Positions 60,839 through 64,000 of a stretch of DNA of 64,000 nt are shown in pieces (position 1 is the first letter of the stretch; the number at the start of each line of letters is the position of its first letter). A program made the translations under genes and the position numbers. This DNA comes from Streptomyces coffeae (lineage in GTDB: Bacteria > Actinomycetota > Actinomycetes > Streptomycetales > Streptomycetaceae), in contig NZ_JAERRF010000006.1 of the NCBI RefSeq assembly GCF_016741875.1, positions 124,001 to 188,000 on the forward strand, written 5' to 3'. The notes beneath the pieces are model-generated. The model saw nothing but the letters and a program-made list of their open reading frames with translations. It did not search any database and was not told where the DNA came from.

Positions 60839-61525
60839 ATGCCGCATGTACTGCTCATCGAGGACGACGACTCCGTGCGCGATGGCATGGAGCTCGTCCT
60901 GCGCCGCCACGGCTACCAGGTGTCGGTCGCCGCCACCGGCGAGGAGGCCCTCGCGCTGCTGGACACACCGGCGGAGACGGCCGTCGAACTCGCGGTGCTC
61001 GATCTGATGCTGCCCGGCATGGACGGCTTCGAGGTCTGCCGCCGGATCCGGGCCCGCTCCACCATGCCCGTGATCATGCTGACCGCGCGCGGCGACGACC
61101 CGGACATCGTCGGCGGACTCGAGGCCGGGGCAGACGACTACGTGGTCAAACCGGTCACCGCACCCGTACTGGAGGCGCGGATCAAGGCGGCACTGCGGCG
61201 CGCCGACCCCGTACCGCGGCAGCCCGGAGAGGTCTATGCCGGGCTGGTCATCGACCGGGCGGGGCTGACCGTCAGCCGCGACGGCACCCCCGTCCCGCTG
61301 CCGCCCACCGAGTTGCGGCTGCTGCTGGAGCTGTCCGCCTCCCCGGGTCGGGTCTTCAGCCGTGACCAGCTGCTCGCCTCGGTGTGGGATCACTCCTTCC
61401 TCGGCGACTCACGGCTGGTCGACGCCGCCGTCGGACGGCTGCGCGCGAAGATCGAGGAAGTGCCCGCACGGCCGCGCTACATCCAGACCGTGCGCGGCTT
61501 CGGCTACCGGTTCGGTCCGATATGA
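60839..61525 (+). CDS. OmpR-family response regulator
   Basis: A 228-residue regulator. The receiver (residues 1-118) has the acidic cluster IEDDD, phosphoacceptor Asp55 in VLDLMLPG, and VVKP with the conserved Lys. The winged-helix DNA-binding domain fills the rest (PTELRLLLELSASPGRVFSRDQLL...VRGFGYRFG). The closest well-known relatives by text are CseB and AfsQ1 of Streptomyces, but gene content differs from both loci, so I give no symbol. The stop overlaps the kinase start (ATGA). Probable target: the divergent transporter operon, plus itself. Confidence 0.93.
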   Translation: MPHVLLIEDDDSVRDGMELVLRRHGYQVSVAATGEEALALLDTPAETAVELAVLDLMLPGMDGFEVCRRIRARSTMPVIMLTARGDDPDIVGGLEAGADDYVVKPVTAPVLEARIKAALRRADPVPRQPGEVYAGLVIDRAGLTVSRDGTPVPLPPTELRLLLELSASPGRVFSRDQLLASVWDHSFLGDSRLVDAAVGRLRAKIEEVPARPRYIQTVRGFGYRFGPI

Positions 61526-62994
61526 AACGTTTCCGGCCGCGGCTGGGCGGGCTGCGCACCCGGCTTGTCATCGCCTTTGTCCTCGTCGCACTGATCAGTA
61601 CGGTCACCGCCACCGCGCTCGCCTACCGCGAATCCCGCACCGCCGTACTCACGCGCACCCAGGACGCCTTCCAGGCCGACTTCCGTGACCGCGTCGACAG
61701 CATCGCCCCCGACTTCGACACCCCACCCGACGTCCGCACCCTGACCACGCTCGCCGACTCCGTCTCCTCCGGGCTCTCCGGCGCCCCGCTCGTGGTCGCC
61801 CGCTACCACGACCTCACCGCCTCCAGCGACGGTCTGGCCGACCGCACCCGGATCACCCCCGAACTGCGCGCCTCGGTGCGCTCCTCCGGCCACACCCGCT
61901 TCCAGCGCGTGGAGTACCGGGGCGAGCCGTATCTGGTGGTCGGCACTCCCGTCACCTACGACGACGGCCGGGTCTCCGGGCTCGAGGTCTTCGCGGTCAC
62001 CTCCCTCCGGGCGGAGGAGGAGCACACCGCGGCCCTGCTGGACTCGGTACGCGGCGGACTGCTCCCGGTGCTGGGCCTGGCCGCGCTGCTCGCGCTGCTC
62101 GCCGCCGGGACCGTACTGCGGCCGGTGCGCGAGCTGGGGCGGGCCACCCGGCGGCTGGCCGAGGGCGATCTCGACTCACGGGTCGAGGTCAAGGGGCGTG
62201 ATGAACTCGCCGGGCTGGCCGCGGACTTCAACACCACGGCGGATGCCTTGCAGCGCTCGGTGAACGACCTGCGTGACCAGGAGGCCAGGGCACGGCGGTT
62301 CGTCGCCGATGTCTCGCACGAGCTGCGCACCCCGCTGACCGCCATGACGATGGTGACGACCGTGCTGGACGAGGACGCGGCACACCTCCCCGCGGATGCC
62401 GCCCGTGCCGCCCGTACCGTCAGCGACGAGACGGCGCGGCTGGCCAGGCTGGTGGAGGACCTGATGGAGATGTCCCGCTTCGACTCGGGCGCGGCCCGGC
62501 TCGACGCGGCGGATACCGATCTCGCGCAGACCATCCGCGGCACGCTGGAGCTGCGCGGCTGGACCGACCAGGTGGAGGCGTGCCTCCCGGAGGGAGTACG
62601 GGCGGTGGTGGACCGGCGGCGGGTGGACGTGGCCGTGGCCAATCTCGTGGGCAACGCGCTCCGGCACGGCGAGCAGCCGGTGACGGTCACGCTGTCCGCC
62701 GACACGGACCGGGTGACGGTGCAGGTCACCGACCGGGGGCCGGGGCTGCCGCCCGACACCCTGGCCCAGGTCTTCGACCGCTTCTACAAGGCGGACAGCG
62801 CCCGGACCCGCTCCGAGGGCAGCGGCCTGGGCACCGCCATCGCGCTGGAGAACGCCCGGTTGCACGGCGGTACGATCGAGGCCGGCAACCGGCCCGCGAA
62901 GCAGGGCGGCGGAGCTGTGTTCACCCTGCGGCTGCCCCGCCACCGCGAGGTACCGGACGGGCGGGGAACGGCGGCAGACGGAGGTGTGCGGTGA
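61522..62994 (+). CDS. Sensor histidine kinase
   Basis: A 490-residue membrane kinase: a first membrane helix (LVIAFVLVALISTVTATALAY), an extracytoplasmic sensor of about 150 residues, a second helix (LLPVLGLAALLALLAAGTV), and a HAMP domain (RPVRELGRATRRLAEGDLDSRVEV). The H-box carries His266 in VSHELRTPL, and the catalytic core shows NLVGNALRHG, DRGPGLP and GSGLGTAIA. It is coupled to the response regulator before it and the lipoprotein gene after it, so the lipoprotein may modulate its sensing as CseA does for CseC. That comparison is inference. Confidence 0.93.
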   Translation: MKRFRPRLGGLRTRLVIAFVLVALISTVTATALAYRESRTAVLTRTQDAFQADFRDRVDSIAPDFDTPPDVRTLTTLADSVSSGLSGAPLVVARYHDLTASSDGLADRTRITPELRASVRSSGHTRFQRVEYRGEPYLVVGTPVTYDDGRVSGLEVFAVTSLRAEEEHTAALLDSVRGGLLPVLGLAALLALLAAGTVLRPVRELGRATRRLAEGDLDSRVEVKGRDELAGLAADFNTTADALQRSVNDLRDQEARARRFVADVSHELRTPLTAMTMVTTVLDEDAAHLPADAARAARTVSDETARLARLVEDLMEMSRFDSGAARLDAADTDLAQTIRGTLELRGWTDQVEACLPEGVRAVVDRRRVDVAVANLVGNALRHGEQPVTVTLSADTDRVTVQVTDRGPGLPPDTLAQVFDRFYKADSARTRSEGSGLGTAIALENARLHGGTIEAGNRPAKQGGGAVFTLRLPRHREVPDGRGTAADGGVR

Positions 62995-63494
62995 CCCGCG
63001 TCCGTAAGGCGACCGGTGTGCTGGCCCTCGCCCTGGCGGCGACGGCCGGTTGTGGTGTCCAGCCCACCGGGGTGGTGGACGGTGGTGAGCCCGCGAGCGG
63101 GCTCACCAAGGATCTGCGGATCTACTACGTCCATGGCTCCCGGCTCCAGGGCGTCACCCGCCCCGACATCTCCCTCCAGGCACCCGAAGGTGTCCTCAAA
63201 CTGCTGTCGCAGGAGCCGACCCGGGCCGAGGAGGAGCGCGGGCTCGTCAACCTCGTCCGGCTCGAGGGGTACTGGACGACCGGTAGGGACCATCGGATCA
63301 CCCTGCACTCGCCCGGCGCCTCCTTCGACAGCCCACGCGACCGGCTGCCCAACGGCCAGCTGGTGTGCACCCTCGCCCGCGCCCAGTCCTACGTGCACCG
63401 CGACGAGGGCGTCCGGCCCGATGATGTCCGGGTCTCCCTGGACGACGGCGAGCGGACCTACGGTCCCTACCAGTGCTCGCAGTTCCTCACCTGA
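62991..63494 (+). CDS. Lipoprotein coupled to the two-component system
   Basis: A 167-residue lipoprotein with signal VLALALAATAGC, whose lipobox is TAGC. The mature domain (DLRIYYVHGSRLQGVTRPD...EGVLKLLSQEPTRAEEERGLVNLVRL) resembles the GerMN-type domain found in LpqB and in other Streptomyces lipoproteins next to kinases. The GTG start overlaps the kinase stop in GTGA. Likely role: extracellular accessory or negative modulator of the kinase. Confidence 0.8.
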   Translation: MTRVRKATGVLALALAATAGCGVQPTGVVDGGEPASGLTKDLRIYYVHGSRLQGVTRPDISLQAPEGVLKLLSQEPTRAEEERGLVNLVRLEGYWTTGRDHRITLHSPGASFDSPRDRLPNGQLVCTLARAQSYVHRDEGVRPDDVRVSLDDGERTYGPYQCSQFLT

Positions 63495-63538
63495 ACGCGA
63501 ATGCGAGCTGACGCGAGCCGAACGCGGACGAGCCCCGC

Positions 63539-64000
<462 letters not shown>

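Noticed and set aside
60839..63494. The sigE-cseABC envelope-stress locus
   Set aside because: The regulator and kinase resemble CseB and CseC, but no sigma factor gene precedes them and the lipoprotein follows the kinase, so the locus is a different one.

Overview
The window is 64 kb of very GC-rich DNA. Codons end overwhelmingly in G or C, GTG starts and ATGA/GTGA gene overlaps are common, and there is a rare TTA leucine codon in a cytochrome P450. Together with the families present (HelD-like helicase, DUF574-type methyltransferase, PucR and MmyB-like regulators, giant modular polyketide synthases) this indicates an actinomycete, almost certainly a Streptomyces. The first gene (HelD-like helicase) and the last (glutamate dehydrogenase) run off the window.

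The centre (about 6.6-39.5 kb) is a compact, divergently arranged biosynthetic gene cluster. From a shared 208-bp intergenic region one arm reads leftwards into two giant type I PKS genes. The first carries a degenerate loading region plus modules 1 and 2, and the second carries modules 3 and 4 plus a thioesterase. The other arm reads rightwards into four tightly spaced genes: a formyltransferase-adenylation-carrier NRPS whose visible pocket residues fit glycine, a PP-loop ATP-pyrophosphatase-type protein, a lone KS-(dead AT)-ACP, and a small LuxR-type helix-turn-helix protein. This is the logic for a 5-substituted oxazole starter: N-formylglycine is extended once with malonate and cyclodehydrated, as proposed for the oxazolomycin and conglobatin families. 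Reading the modules (methylmalonyl/KR, malonyl/DH-ER-KR, malonyl/DH-KR, methylmalonyl/DH-KR/TE) gives a 9-hydroxy-2,8-dimethyl-10-(oxazol-5-yl)deca-2,4-dienoyl chain. If the TE dimerises it, the product is a 20-membered C2-symmetric macrodiolide. The first malonyl extension has no standard acyltransferase, and its parts appear to be spread over two proteins. Two KS regions 11.2 kb apart share a nearly identical 684-bp tract of foreign-looking composition.

Left of the cluster (0-6.5 kb) are the HelD helicase, a DUF427 protein, a GNAT acetyltransferase, a secreted CAP-domain protein, a 2Fe-2S ferredoxin-like protein and a VanX-type D-Ala-D-Ala dipeptidase. The dipeptidase lies 56 bp downstream of the PKS genes on the same strand. 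Right of the cluster (39.5-50.3 kb) are an SDR/MmyB-like regulator divergent pair with a clear operator, alanine racemase, a PucR regulator, two membrane proteins, a Tat-exported family 3 glycosidase, a GNAT and a methyltransferase.

The last part has two further units. At 50.6-55.9 kb a LysR regulator is followed by a secreted beta-propeller, a Tat-exported amidohydrolase and a P450 with a TTA codon. At 57.0-63.5 kb a four-gene lipoprotein/adaptor/ATPase/permease (MacAB-like) operon is divergent from a response regulator-histidine kinase-lipoprotein operon. Their shared promoter holds a pair of 11-bp direct repeats spaced exactly two helical turns. Several strong hairpins separate the transcription units. 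Much of the annotation outside the PKS/NRPS cluster is ordinary Streptomyces chromosome.
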